DNA of 51,973 nt, taken from Gamarada debralockiae (taxonomy: Eukaryota; Ascomycota; Leotiomycetes; Helotiales; Hyphodiscaceae). Numbering within the stretch: position 1 is the first letter of the stretch; every line of letters starts with the position of its first letter. A program made the translations under genes and the position numbers. The stretch spans positions 1 through 51,973 of the forward strand of contig NXFV01000049.1 of assembly GCA_002803225.1 (NCBI GenBank), in the 5' to 3' direction. The notes beneath the pieces are model-generated. The model ran no database searches. It saw nothing but the letters and a program-made list of their open reading frames with translations, and was not told where the DNA came from. Below are positions 21,237 to 31,450 of the stretch, one piece after another.

Positions 21237-23136
21237 GATATTATGGGGAGAGGAATCTGGATACCATGGAGCAACTGGATTAATTGTATTGATGAACTTA
21301 CGAGGTTGGCATTATGGGTTGGAGTTGGGAAGGATTGTGTACTCATTCTGGGCAGGCATGACCTGAGCTGTATCATGCCGAGTATATAGGTGCAATGAAT
21401 TAATTTCTCGATCTCGTTTAGTAGTTGAGAGTGGAGAGGCGACTTTCCACCATTCCGAGGAGACCAAGGGTCGAGATCGGGATGAATTATATATTGGATG
21501 CGGTTCTCTCCTCATTCCTTTCTCATAAAATACAATCGCACTGCTCCAAACCTTATGGAGCTGGAAGTGCAAGCCTCTACTGTGTTTATGTTCAGCCAGT
21601 CAGTCTCCCATTCTAAAATTGCACAAGGCTGGAAGCCTTTTTAGTGCTATTCAACCCTTTCTCTTGACATGGACTACGTCTTTGATGTTTATATGATTTT
21701 CCTCGTAGAGTGCATTTTCCTCAGTGATTATCATTCTCGTGGCTTGTCTTTATTCTGTCGTCGCTGTTGCCATCTGCCATTCTTCTCAAAGCGTAGAGTT
21801 GATTGTGGCTAAAGTTGTTTGACTGATTCAATTTCCCCACTGTTGACTTCCGCACATATTTATCAGTAGCCAACCCCCGGATTCAGACCAATTGTTCAAA
21901 GCAGTCTGAATGATTCAACCATTCAATTCTCTTCTAGCAGCGAATGTTCTGGTTAAGCCACCGACGTCGAGGTACAAAATGTAAGATCGTGTTCTTTGTC
22001 CCCGCGGCAGCACCGCAAGGACCAATTCAAGCGTGGGATCGGTGTACTTTCGCGAATACCTCATGATAAACCAATGCTACAAAGCTCTCACATGTTGTAT
22101 TCCTTATTAGAAAATCTCCGCCTTTGGATAATTGTACTGAGTTACCATTGTCACAGATCAAGAAGTATCAACAACGAAAGTCCATCTGTCGACAGAATGT
22201 TAGCCGACAACGAGAATACAGAACGAAATTGATATAGCTATGGTCCTTGAGCGAGAGCTGGCGGCTGCTCTCCACTCCACATGACCACCACAAACACATT
22301 CGCTATATTCCTATAAATCGTTCAATCCGACTCACGATCGCGTTAAGTACCTTCAGGAGAGTGCAGCATCGTGTCACGTGGATTGGGCAACTCAGAGCCA
22401 GATCCTGCCGGATGACTCCTCCGTTGTTCTGCTCAAGTGAGTGATTCTAAATGCCAAACCCCAAGGGATATATGACCTTTATCAGAAGGGTTCGACTACT
22501 GTGGATATATAAAAGTGAAGTTTGCAATGTTTGCATTCCTTTAACATCATAATACCATGGACTGAATCCACTCAGGATCGCTGTTCAAAGTTTGTTTTTG
22601 CTAAGCTCAGAAGCCAAATGACTTCTCAATCGTTCTTTCTATGTGGTAGGTTGACTTGCTCTTTGAAATGATACTGCACTGAGGTCTGATGTTGTGTCAG
22701 ACCAAGAAGTGTCAACGATGAAAGCTTGTTCGACAACACGAGGCTAGCTGACAACGACAGTACGATATGAATATGATGTAGGTGTGAAACACTAGCCGGA
22801 ATGTCTGTGCGTGGAAGAGTAAGCCACAGCATACTGCGTGAGACTTACTGGATAGGCTTCCTTATAACCGTCAACGCATTCGCTATGCTTTGCTGAATTG
22901 TCCAACCCAACTCAATGCCTCGTAATATACGCCTCACAAGCGACGTGATCGTTCAGCTGGTTTGAAGGATTCAAAGCATTGGTCGATTACGTGGAGTCTC
23001 AAAACTAGGCCACAGTCATTCACGAAAATTCTCCGATAGCAAATATCTCGAAATCGCAAGTTCATAAATTCATTTTTGTTGCCTAGAGCATATATAATAA
23101 TATATTAAATATTACATGAGAAATCCACCATCACCT
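21237..23136. other. gene-poor region with a diverged direct duplication
   Basis: Short competing frames only, none protein-like. The part from about 22.1 to 22.95 kb contains two diverged copies of a non-coding sequence (separate entry). The right end, AT-rich around 23090-23110, is the 3' flank of the GPI-protein gene. Confidence 0.45.
22150..22925. repeat. diverged direct duplication, period about 540-580 bp
   Basis: The block at about 22155-22235 (AGATCAAGAAGTATCAACAA, then TTAGCCGACAACGA) is re-read at about 22697-22778 (AGACCAAGAAGTGTCAACGA, then CTAGCTGACAACGA). A second pair matches at about 22287-22335 and 22873-22920 (ACACATTCGCTATATTCC versus ACGCATTCGCTATGCTTT). Order and orientation are preserved, so one unit was duplicated in tandem and has since diverged by many substitutions, often transitions. 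No terminal repeats are visible. Confidence 0.55.
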
Positions 23137-24127
23137 TCAAAGAAAAGCAACAGCAAGACCAGCAGCCGCAGCCGCCATCTCAAAGCCAGCGGCAACACGG
23201 CCCGCAGCAGCAGTAACCTGAGTCAATCCAGAGCTAGTCTTCGACACACCACCCTTGCCAGTTCCAGCAGGCGTAGTCTGAGTCACGATACCGCCGGAGG
23301 TCGAGACACTATAAGGAGGGGAAACTGGAGTAGTGACTGGGCACACAGTCGTAGTGACCTTTCCGACCGGGCAGCTGGTGACTTCAGGTGGGCATGAGGT
23401 GATGGTGTAAGTCGAGGTCGTGTAGACGATGGCAGTTGATGGGGGTGCGGGAGGAGCGGGAGTGGAGGAGACGGGGCACACAGTTGTGGATAGGATGATA
23501 GTCTCGGTTGTCAGGTGGCCTTTGCCTGGACAATTGGTCACGGTCGGTGCGCAGGATGTCTTGGTGTATACTGTTGTTGTGTAGATTGTTGAGGTTGTCA
23601 TTGGGACACTAGTGGTTCCCTGTGAAGTGGATGTTGATGATGGAGTTGAGGTTGGTGGGGCTGTGGTGCCGGAGCTTGTTTCGGAGCTTGAGGGTGTGGT
23701 GACTGGAGAGCTGGATGGGGTGCTGGAAGCTGGGGTGGATGAGGGAGTTGTCTCAGTCGAGCTCTCGGAGGTGCTAGACGGAGTCGTAGTTGGGCCAGAG
23801 CTTGAGGATGTCGCAGTCATGGAGTATGTGATGCAAGAGCAGGCGGAACTGACGGCCGAGACATCACCCGCACAATTGCTGAAGTCAGTTGGGATCGCGG
23901 ATGCGGCTGTGGTGGTTCCTGAGAGGAACTCGGGACAGAAAGACTCTGCTTCAGCGTAAAAGCGTGCATCGGTCAATTCTCTGTAGCAGTTGTCCGACTC
24001 CTGGGCAAGTAAAAAGTCAGCTTTAGTGTTCCTGGAGACTGAATATATTGCAACTTACGCAGTTGGGGTACTGCCAGGCGGAGACACCGAGGGCAAGAAC
24101 GCCCAAGCTCAAGTAAACAGAGCGCAT
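23137..24127 (-). CDS. secreted Ser/Thr-rich GPI-anchored cell-wall protein
   Basis: Exon 1 (24059-24127) encodes a signal peptide, [17 protein letters not shown], followed by WQYPNC. After a 58-nt intron (GTAAGT...CCCAG), exon 2 (23137-24000) completes 310 residues. A Cys-containing N-terminal region of about 70 residues includes [20 protein letters not shown] and [10 protein letters not shown]. Next comes a long Ser/Thr/Pro tract (about residues 75-150), then two related modules, [20 protein letters not shown] and [20 protein letters not shown], each followed by TTVCPV. The C-terminus is hydrophobic ([15 protein letters not shown]) after small residues, which fits GPI attachment. This is a typical O-mannosylated wall protein; the specific ligand or role cannot be inferred. 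A TATA-like element lies about 150 bp upstream. Confidence 0.85.
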
Positions 24128-24274
24128 GATGTTGAGCGTAAGTTAACGAGTGACTTTGGTTTGAACGAATGTATGAATAAAACAGCGAAATGGCAGGTGC
24201 AGCAATAGGTTCCGAAAGAACGTGAGACGTGGTAACAAGAGAAAAAAGAGAGCGCGAGAGGGGGGATTCACATG

Positions 24275-24280
24275 TATATA
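24275..24280 (-). promoter_or_regulatory. TATA-like element of the GPI-protein gene
   Basis: TATATA on the minus strand lies about 150 bp before the ATG at 24127, in an otherwise mixed-composition region. Position fits a fungal core promoter. Confidence 0.4.
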
Positions 24281-24287
24281 CCTCTTA

Positions 24288-24316
24288 CCCCGGCGTGATG
24301 ACTGATCGCGCCGGGG
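24288..24316. repeat. GC-rich inverted repeat upstream of the GPI-protein gene
   Basis: CCCCGGCG (24288-24295) pairs perfectly with CGCCGGGG (24309-24316) over a 13-base loop, adjacent to the TATA-like element. It could be a binding site for a dimeric zinc-cluster factor (CGG...CCG half-sites) or simply a hairpin. Confidence 0.5.
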
Positions 24317-25045
24317 AAATTACGAGGTTCAATTAAAGCCCCAAATCGTGTCGTTGAGCCCAGAATCTTGCGATCAGGTTCTTGGGGTAACGTTTCTTTA
24401 GATCGGCGCAACTTTGTTTTCATAGCCACCAATGAAGGCGATGCGTCTCCTGAAGCTAAGCCACTAGAGAGTTGTGGAGATTAATAGGGGTTGAAGCTAG
24501 CGTCGCCTAGCTCAGGGAGTGGCCGATCTCTACCGCTTCGGGGATAGCACATGCTTAAACCTTCCAGCGAATAAGGGCCTTAAGGAGGTCTGGGAGCGAA
24601 TTGTGGCGTCCCCTCGCTCCTTCACAAATTTATCGTAACGAGCCATGCTGCAGGAAGCAAAATGTTGACCAACCAAAAAATTTATTTGGAGGAACATATG
24701 ACACGATAAACTCGCGCGAAGATTCCGACGAACATGCAAAGTAAGAAACTAGAGAATGAAGTTATTGCTATAGAAAGAAGGTAGCATTCGGGTATCAAAA
24801 TTAAATACGTCTAATTAACGCCACTACTTGTAGCCGCCGAGAGAAGACATATGGACGGCGCGAAGGTTTTGTTCCGGGATTAACGTAAAAGCGGATACGA
24901 GGATGGGAACACAATACCATGGGTAGGCCACTGTACAAGTACGGATATTTCGAAATCATGGATAAGTTTCTATCTTGCTATCTAGGGAGGTACCAACAAT
25001 AACATAATATCTTACGCCATTAAAATCGGATTACTGTAACCAGAC
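24317..25045. other. intergenic region
   Basis: No gene-like frame is present. A 69-codon minus frame at 24530-24739 has no motif. The AT-rich part at 24740-25030 abuts the decayed gluconokinase tail. Confidence 0.4.
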
Positions 25046-25431
25046 TTTCAAACCATAATGAGATCTTTCAGTAGATCTAAAACCTCCTGCAGAGCATCTT
25101 GACTGGCCTGCAACGTCACAAACATGGTCTTCAGCGATGACTCTTTCCTAGCTCCTCACGATAGACTCGCTATAGTGCTGAGGACGTGACAACGATATCG
25201 CTCCCATTTTCCTTCGTCAGCTGAACCAACGCAGTGGCTTTGATAATCTCAAGCCAGAGCCAACGAGCTTCGTCAGATAAAGGCGTGCAGCTTACATCTT
25301 GGCAACGGAAGCTTCAGAATACAGATTGTCCCCCTCGAACCCTGGTATGTCGTATTCTTTCGACCCGCTTTGGCCACAGGTTGACTTCCCGGCTCCACAT
25401 GGGCCTGCGACGACGATGAGTCTTTTTGGTT
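25046..25431 (-). pseudogene. gluconokinase-like P-loop kinase remnant
   Basis: On the minus strand the Walker A motif reads RLIVVAGPCGAGKS (about 25424-25383), then EYDIPGFEGDNLYSEASVAK, both hallmarks of the gluconate kinase family, which phosphorylates D-gluconate. After a frame change the text continues WLEIIKATALVQLTKENGSD and IVVTSSAL, a TAG replaces an expected Arg, then YREELGK, and after another frame change MFVTLQASQDALQEVLDLL. The middle of the domain is shortened. The first codons overlap, in another frame, the C-terminal part of the NRPS-like remnant with no promoter-sized gap. The two may therefore once have formed a single fused gene. There are too many lesions for function. 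Confidence 0.65.
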
Positions 25432-26885
25432 GGAAATGAAGTAGCAGGAGCCATCCAAGATGTAGCCTGGAATTGCTTCTCGAACTTGTTGACAAGTTGT
25501 TGGTCAAGTAAGGGTGTGGCCGCGAGAGATGGAGGAACCGAGCCAATGATGTATCATATGTGAGACCTCTTCATGGAAGATCGTTGTCAGATTTGTTTGT
25601 GAAGAACTCAACGAGTTTGATGGGTGGGTTGGCAACTTGGACGGGGTTTGACTTGCGGAGGAGCTCGACCCACTCCGTTCGGAGAATTCCAAGCCTGCTC
25701 GATACAAAGCGGATAGTAAGCCTCTAGTCCAGTGGAAACTCTGATGGTTGACCACATTCATGACACCGGGTCCGGCATCTGACAGCTATATATCAGAAAT
25801 TGACGAAGCTACTACGTCAACTGGTAGCCACAGAGGATTCTCGTCGAGTCCTGGAATTGCTCCCATCGTCGGCCTTGCTTGTATCATCAAAGGGATTGCT
25901 TCGGTCGCATTCCAGATGCCGTGGGCAGTGTCAGCCATCACCTGACCAAGGCTCAGGACACGGGCTTTTCTGCCATAGGACTTCGCGGCTTCGAGCAAAT
26001 ATTCTCCGTGACCAGCTTGGACTGAGCGTATCTCCTGTTTTGTGCACATTCGAGGGGCTCTGGAAGTGCTCTGGCTCGCCATTCATTTGGATGTTCTTCC
26101 TAAGTACACTCCGGAGCTGGATCGCCTGCAAAGAATCGATGCCAACAGAGAAGAAGTCGGTGTCATCCTCGAGGAGGCTGGAAGTGGATGGCGTGAGAAT
26201 TTTGCCTAGTTCCGTGCGGATGTATTGTCTCAATTTCCGTTCTGTTAAGTACAGCTTCCCGGAGGAGACTTCGGCAGTTTCGCAGACCTCTTCGATCTGG
26301 ACTTAGAACGTGCGGTAGAAGGCAGCTCGGATGGCCGTTCTTTTGTCTGTTCGTGGATATTCCGTACCAACAGGTAATATCCTGACCATGTCTGAACTGA
26401 GTTGGGCATATGCGGGCACTGTCTTATTGGCCTTGGCAAGACTGGAACTAGAATTCTCTCGATACTGGAACTAGAATTCTCTCGATCTCCTCGGTTGAAA
26501 GTCTCTGCGCAGTAGCGGAGGGTATGATCATGATACCAACACGTGCTTTGCCGCCACCAAAGAGGATCGCTTCAGTGACGTACTTATTGTCGCTGATGGT
26601 CTACCCAAAGGCAATTGGTGTCACCTTCTCTCCGTTCATAAGCACAATTGTGTCGTCCAGCCGTGCGAAGTACTTCCAGGCATTTGGTATTGAAGGATGA
26701 GGTGTAAAAAGATCTTTCGTGGCATAAGACCCATCAGGCTGATTTGATGCAACTTTCGATGATAAGCCTTCAAGAGCTACAAGCTAGTAGATTCCAGGGT
26801 TCCTCAACTCGAACTTGATGAATGGCTTGACGGCATCTGAGAGACAGACATAGTCCCAGAGCTTGTCACTGATGTTTTCCCCCGC
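25432..26885 (-). pseudogene. NRPS-like adenylate-forming reductase remnant (A-PCP-R)
   Basis: Reading the minus strand from 26885, the C-terminal part of an AMP-binding domain appears: PNAWKYFARLDDTIVLMNGE and AILFGGGKARVGIMIIPSAT, with TAG codons at two conserved positions. A carrier-protein domain follows with the phosphopantetheine site DFFSVGIDSLQAIQLRS (about 26165-26110). Fragments of a terminal reductase domain come next: YAQSKLVTENIC with the YxxxK pair, LGQVMADTAHGIWNATEAIP, NPLWLPVDVVASSISDI and NHQSFHWTRGLLSALYRAG. The N-terminal half of the A domain and the NADPH-binding half of the reductase domain are missing, and frames change at least four times. Such enzymes reduce carboxylic acids in secondary metabolism. 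The upstream break near 26885 abuts a GC-rich palindromic stretch and repetitive DNA. Confidence 0.8.
26441..26486. repeat. perfect 23-bp tandem duplication in the A domain
   Basis: The 23-mer at 26441-26463 is repeated exactly at 26464-26486. Since 23 is not a multiple of three, it shifts the reading frame within the adenylation domain. Identity of the two copies implies a late event. Confidence 0.85.
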
Positions 26886-27063
26886 CGCGGGGAATCCCAA
26901 CCTTCGCTCGCTTGCCTAGCGTGGCTAGGCAAAGCTCTTGTACATAAGCTCGAGCTCCCTAGAGAGTTCTTCTTCTTTTCTCCTTAGCTTAGTTTTTTTC
27001 TAGTCTTAGTGCAAATACTATCATGCACTTCCTGAAGCCTTTTAATACCCCTTATGCGCGCCG

Positions 27064-27159
27064 CTTCTTTCACTAAAAGAAAAATCCGCCCATACCTGCG
27101 ATGTCCTGCGCGCCCGTGCCCCCTGGCCTTCGAGTGAAAGAAATTCTAGTGAAAGAAAG
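27064..27159. repeat. 96-bp inverted-repeat element
   Basis: CTTCTTTCACTA at 27064-27075 is mirrored by TAGTGAAAGAAAG at 27147-27159, with one extra A in the right arm. The direct motif GTGAAAGAAA also occurs at 27134-27143. The GC-rich interior contrasts with the AT-rich arms. It may be a MITE relic. Confidence 0.4.
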
Positions 27160-27457
27160 CTGGGAGGGGCCTTCCAGACGAGTTATTAGCATCTATATGC
27201 AAGGCTGCTGCCCCATTCTATGATGGCTCTAAGCTTCTCCTACAATGCCGCACACCAAGTGGTCATAAGCCGGGACTGCAGGACTTGTGTCATCCCTACT
27301 GCCGCCGATTCGGAGAACCACTTACGCGCCCCCCAACAACCCAAAAAACCAAAAAAAAAAACCCAATGAAAAAATATTCTTCCGAGGCGAGACCCTCAAA
27401 ACGGCTCTGGGGCGCCTGCATAGCTATAGACTACGACTACTAGTCCTTCAGCTCATA

Positions 27458-27530
27458 CGGTGGAAAAGCGATTTTTTGTATGGGCAGAATCAGGTGGTAA
27501 AGACCACACCTTAAATTCGCTTTTCCACCG
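27458..27530. mobile_element. 73-bp TA-flanked MITE with perfect 14-bp terminal inverted repeats
   Basis: CGGTGGAAAAGCGA (27458-27471) and TCGCTTTTCCACCG (27517-27530) are exact reverse complements, and TA flanks both ends (27456-27457, 27531-27532). This is the footprint of a Tc1/mariner-type element: TA target duplication and short TIRs. No coding capacity exists in 73 bp, so it would depend on a transposase elsewhere. Only this copy is visible here. Confidence 0.7.
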
Positions 27531-28162
27531 TAAAAGCGATTTTTTACTACGTCTAATCGCTTAGCGTTGTATATAATAGTTATAGACAATAGCTATATAA
27601 GTAACTTTAGCATTAAGCTTACTAAATAATAGCGGAGACTTATTCCAATATAGGAGGATTTTCACCAGCTAAGTAGGCACCAAAACCCTTGATGAACTCG
27701 ACGTAGTACGACTTTCCCATCAAGGATTACGGTACAATAGCCTTAGCTGACACACTATCAATGCGAAGCATCTTAATAACGTGTAACAGCTGCAACAACA
27801 AGAACCGGGTGCGAACAAGGCTCACTGATTGCCAATAATAGCGAGTAGCCGGCGATGTTAGAGACTGGTGTACTGGAGGGACATATGCGGAGTTTTGATC
27901 TAGACTAGAAGGAGTGGATGGTGGTCGATATCACGGTGTAAACTAACCCTCCCACCCCCGTTTATGCTGCTTGTAGTTAATTAAGTAGTATTAAGAGTTT
28001 AGGCTAGTATGTGGAAGGGATCAAGCTTCCGGTTGTACAAAAGGAGTAAAAGATGCAAGTCTATGTTAAATACTCATACAAGATATGAAAACCCATCAAC
28101 CGTGGCGTAGTAAGGTAAGAGACAATCCTATAATCGAACAGTCCCTGGATCTAACTCTATAA

Positions 28163-29249
28163 TCACAAAAGGCTTGCCGGAGATTCAGCAACGTCATCCG
28201 AACCTCCCTGGCGAGAAGCCCCCTCAGCATCCCTCAAGGCGCTGATCAACACTGCAGCAGCATTCTTAGGAGCGCTCTGATTAGGGTTCTGAACAAAGAT
28301 AGTACCTTCGGCCTGTAATCCGGCATAAAGACCACGCGAGCGCATATAGCAATAAACAGGCTGCGCCAGCGACTTCCGGAGCCCTTGGAAGGCACCCTCG
28401 TGGCGACCACAGCTGCATCCGGTGGAAAGACTCTGTTGCGGAATGCCATTCTGATCTGCCTGGGCATTGGGAGACATTCCCGAGAACGTGACGCCGCCGC
28501 CGCCGCCGTACGGCCCAGCAGCCAGGACAACCTCGGGGCCGAGCTCAAAGCGTGCGTTTTTGAAGAGATCGAGGGCAGACTGGTTGTTAAGAACATACAC
28601 ACGATCAGTCACCTCTGCTCCGAATGCAATGGGGCCGCCGCCAAGCGAGTAGGCCTGAATCGGGATTGGTGTTCCCCACTCCCCGTTGTCACGTCGGGTG
28701 ATGAGGACGCCGGATCCCGTTGACCCGGACAGGTGGCCCAGGCCCAGACGGCCGGTAGTGAAGATGATGAGACCGACGGCATCGGCAATAACACAAGGCG
28801 GGATCGTGACGATATGGGGAGTAGCTGAGGTGGCTTCCTCACGATTTGTGGCATCTGCGGATAGCGGCTCGCGACTGTCCTTGCCAAGGTCTGTGGCCAC
28901 CGTTAGCTTGCACATAACGTAGCTGTATAGAGAGACAACATTAGGAGTACATACTATACGAGAAACGCTTCACAATCCTCGCTGCCTTCTGGCATTCCTG
29001 GTCGATAGGCAGTGGAACGAAAGGTTCGCATCCTAGGCCAACGGCCTTGCGACTGATCGGGGTAGCGAACTTTATCGCGAACTTGTCGAACTTTTGGAAC
29101 TTCTGGGTCCAGTTGTGTTCAGCGCGCGAACCAGTGTCCGGGAAACGCCCATTACAATGCGAATGCGGCGTTATTTCTGGATTTTGCACTTTTTCGTCAT
29201 CTTGGACCTGGTAGTCCGACAGAGGCGGCTTTTCAACGTCAGGGATCAT
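28163..29249 (-). CDS. SYLF-domain (Ysc84-like) lipid-binding protein
   Basis: Exon 1 (28960-29249) and exon 2 (28163-28922) give 349 residues if a 37-nt intron (GTATAG...CTAAT...TATACAG) is removed. The N-terminal 90 residues are polar, ending in the SYLF entry helix (PLPIDQECQKAARIVKRF). The SYLF/DUF500 core follows: IPPCVIADAVGLIIFTTGRL, then SGSGVLITRRDNGEWGTPI, SLGGGPIAFGAEVTDRVYVL and ARFELGPEVVLAAGPYGGGG, then SRGLYAGLQAEGTIF. SYLF proteins bind phosphoinositides and, in yeast, actin patches; no SH3 domain is present here. The intron is unusually short for this genome, so an indel is an alternative explanation, but phase and signals fit. The C-terminus (DVAESPASLL) is acidic and probably disordered. 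Confidence 0.75.
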
Positions 29250-31450
29250 CGTGGCTTGTCCAGTGGAGGGTCAAATAATGAGGTCTTCGGGTTTTGGACG
29301 CTCTAGCTTTAGCCTGTGATAATGTTGGTTGATATCGCTTGCAGTTCAGGAGATTGTGTTGGGACGACTCAATGCTAGACTAGATTTTAAGATTGGAGTG
29401 ATGGATTTTATACTTATATAATCGCGACCTGCGTGACATGAAATAGCTCTTCATACGTGTCAAACATTGCGAGACGGCGCCCCGAGTTCGGGGCCGCGTC
29501 AGGCATGGCGTCAGCTTTTTTTGAGGTTTACAGAACATGCTCCTACAAACTCGTAGATTCGCGGTATCAATTCGTTTAGGGAGCAGGCAACCATTATTAT
29601 TCCAGTGCTTGGCACTCGCATTGGGGCTGAGTTAAGCTAGTTCCCGCCATCACATCGGCATCCAATAGGGTACATATGCCGAACTAGCACCAGCACACAC
29701 TCGTACGGAACACCCTGAACATGTAAGACGGAATAATTCTATATCAGTTCGCACATAATGCCCACTCACAGATGTGTCGTCACACGAGAGGTGTTTCTAA
29801 TGGTGTTTAGGTAGAGATATGTTATTTGCAGGTGAAAGCCTTTACTACGCCTGTACGGCCGCGTGCATTACTGTCTAGGTGTACAAGACGTTCGGTACTA
29901 GGCCTGAAGGCAGAACTATCCCCCAAACCGGGCGTGGGCGGTCAGGCTCTAGCGGCGTAGTTATACTCAGGAGTATTCTCTAAAGATAGTACGATATACT
30001 AGTATTACTAATCTATTAATATTTTTAGCTATATTATTTTTTATTTTATGTCGGATTTTTAAAGTTATCATCAAAAAACTACCTTTTTCGCATACAGCCA
30101 AACTCTAGAAATCTACCTCTAGATACCTTATAACTACCCTTTCTATTATTTCCTATTTCCTCTAGCTTTCTTTATATTTTCTAGCTTTCTTTATCTTGTA
30201 CTACGCTCTAGCATTGGGGATAAAGTCTAGTGTCTACTAATTATGCAATCTAGTAAGACATGTCAACCTTAACTATAGAATCCTTTATATAATTACTCTA
30301 CCCTACTCTAACCGTTTGACACCCTGATAAAGAATAATTTTAAAGAAGCCATCGATGCCGCAGGATGTAATTGTTGATTCCATGAGTGGTGGAATTTCTT
30401 ACCATAGAATATCCGGTGCAAGTCGGTGCGTGTCCCGTGTGGCAGACCAATCCAGTGATAAAAATCGATCTCAGCCGCCCACATTGCCTCCTTTCCCTTT
30501 CCGCCGATGTGCCTTCAACCGCAGCTCCTAGAGTGAGGGATATCCATGATAGGCTTGTCTGGATTCGTTTCAAATTCATTCGGAATGCTCGTGAGACTTC
30601 GTGGATCAGTGTCAACATCTGCACTTCTTTCTATCTCACCACCGAGACAAAAAGGCACTTGAAATGGATCAACTAAGCCAGAAGCAACACTCATCTTTGA
30701 AATCTCCCGGCAGGCGTTTCCTCAACTCTTAAGTCCGCTCTCTTCACAAAACGTTAGTCCCTGGGTCGTTCGTGAACGCTGGTACCTTCCTAATTGATGA
30801 CTCGCCCTCACCAAGCATATGGCTTATCAAAGCCAATATATCTTTTGCTAATTTTCCATCAATAAATATAAGCAGAGTTCCCAGTGTCCTGGACTGTGCA
30901 GTGATGCTGTAGAGATCTGAATTTGTGCCTTCGGAAGTATGCAGCCAGAGGATGAATGAAAGGCAAGGAGGCGAGATAGATGGCCGATGTTCCCTGCCTG
31001 AGTCTGCTGTTGAAAGGGATCTATTGAGTTGTACTATGATATCTTCCAACAGTTTCAACAGAAAGATGAGTGGGAATGGAATCGAAGCAGAGGACTTCCG
31101 GCAACGTCGACGACTTGACCCACATGATTCGCAGACTCACCGCACACTGGTGAAGGAGATATATAGAACAATGGGTAAAAGCTGCCTTTGAGACAAAGAG
31201 TGTTCTGAGCTTCAGAATCACCTATGTAAATGTCCTCTCTTAAGCGTTTCTCGTAAAAGAATCACGTACATGAGGGGCAGCTGGCTGCAGCCTTAGCAGA
31301 TGTGTTTACGATCGCAAATCTCATTCCCGTGAGAAACCATTATAGTATGAAAGACCACGGGAATTGCATCAGAAAGGGACCATGAATTCCTAGGAAGCTT
31401 GAGTGCAGTACCTCACATTAAATACTAACAATACAAAGGCCCTGACAGCC
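29250..31450. other. 2.2-kb region without a supported gene; AT-rich core
   Basis: The part at 29990-30300 is strongly AT-rich with TTTATTTTAT-type runs, compatible with old RIP. Minus-strand frames at 30340-30624 and 30744-31058 are 94 and 104 codons. The latter contains SRTLGTLLIFIDGKLAKDIL and HMLGEGESSIRK and has some protein character, but I know no family for it and see no clean start or splice structure. It could be a decayed gene. Confidence 0.4.

Larger units (their letters stand above)
26886..28162. other. repeat-rich, gene-free stretch
   Basis: The region begins with GC-rich palindromic CCCCGCCGCGGGG (around 26881-26893) and holds two short inverted-repeat elements. An AT-rich part follows at 27560-27640, then mixed sequence. 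No frame carries recognisable protein. It looks like an accumulation of small non-autonomous elements. Confidence 0.5.

Noticed and set aside
23116..23397. Plus-strand Ser/Arg-rich frame
   Set aside because: It is antisense to the GPI-protein gene, whose signal peptide, intron and repeat modules are far better supported.
23612..23959. Plus-strand Val/Glu/Gly-rich 115-codon frame
   Set aside because: It is the mirror of the Ser/Thr-rich tract on the minus strand, a common artefact of low-complexity coding DNA.
28385..28723. Plus-strand 112-codon frame
   Set aside because: Antisense to the SYLF core; no start context or motif.
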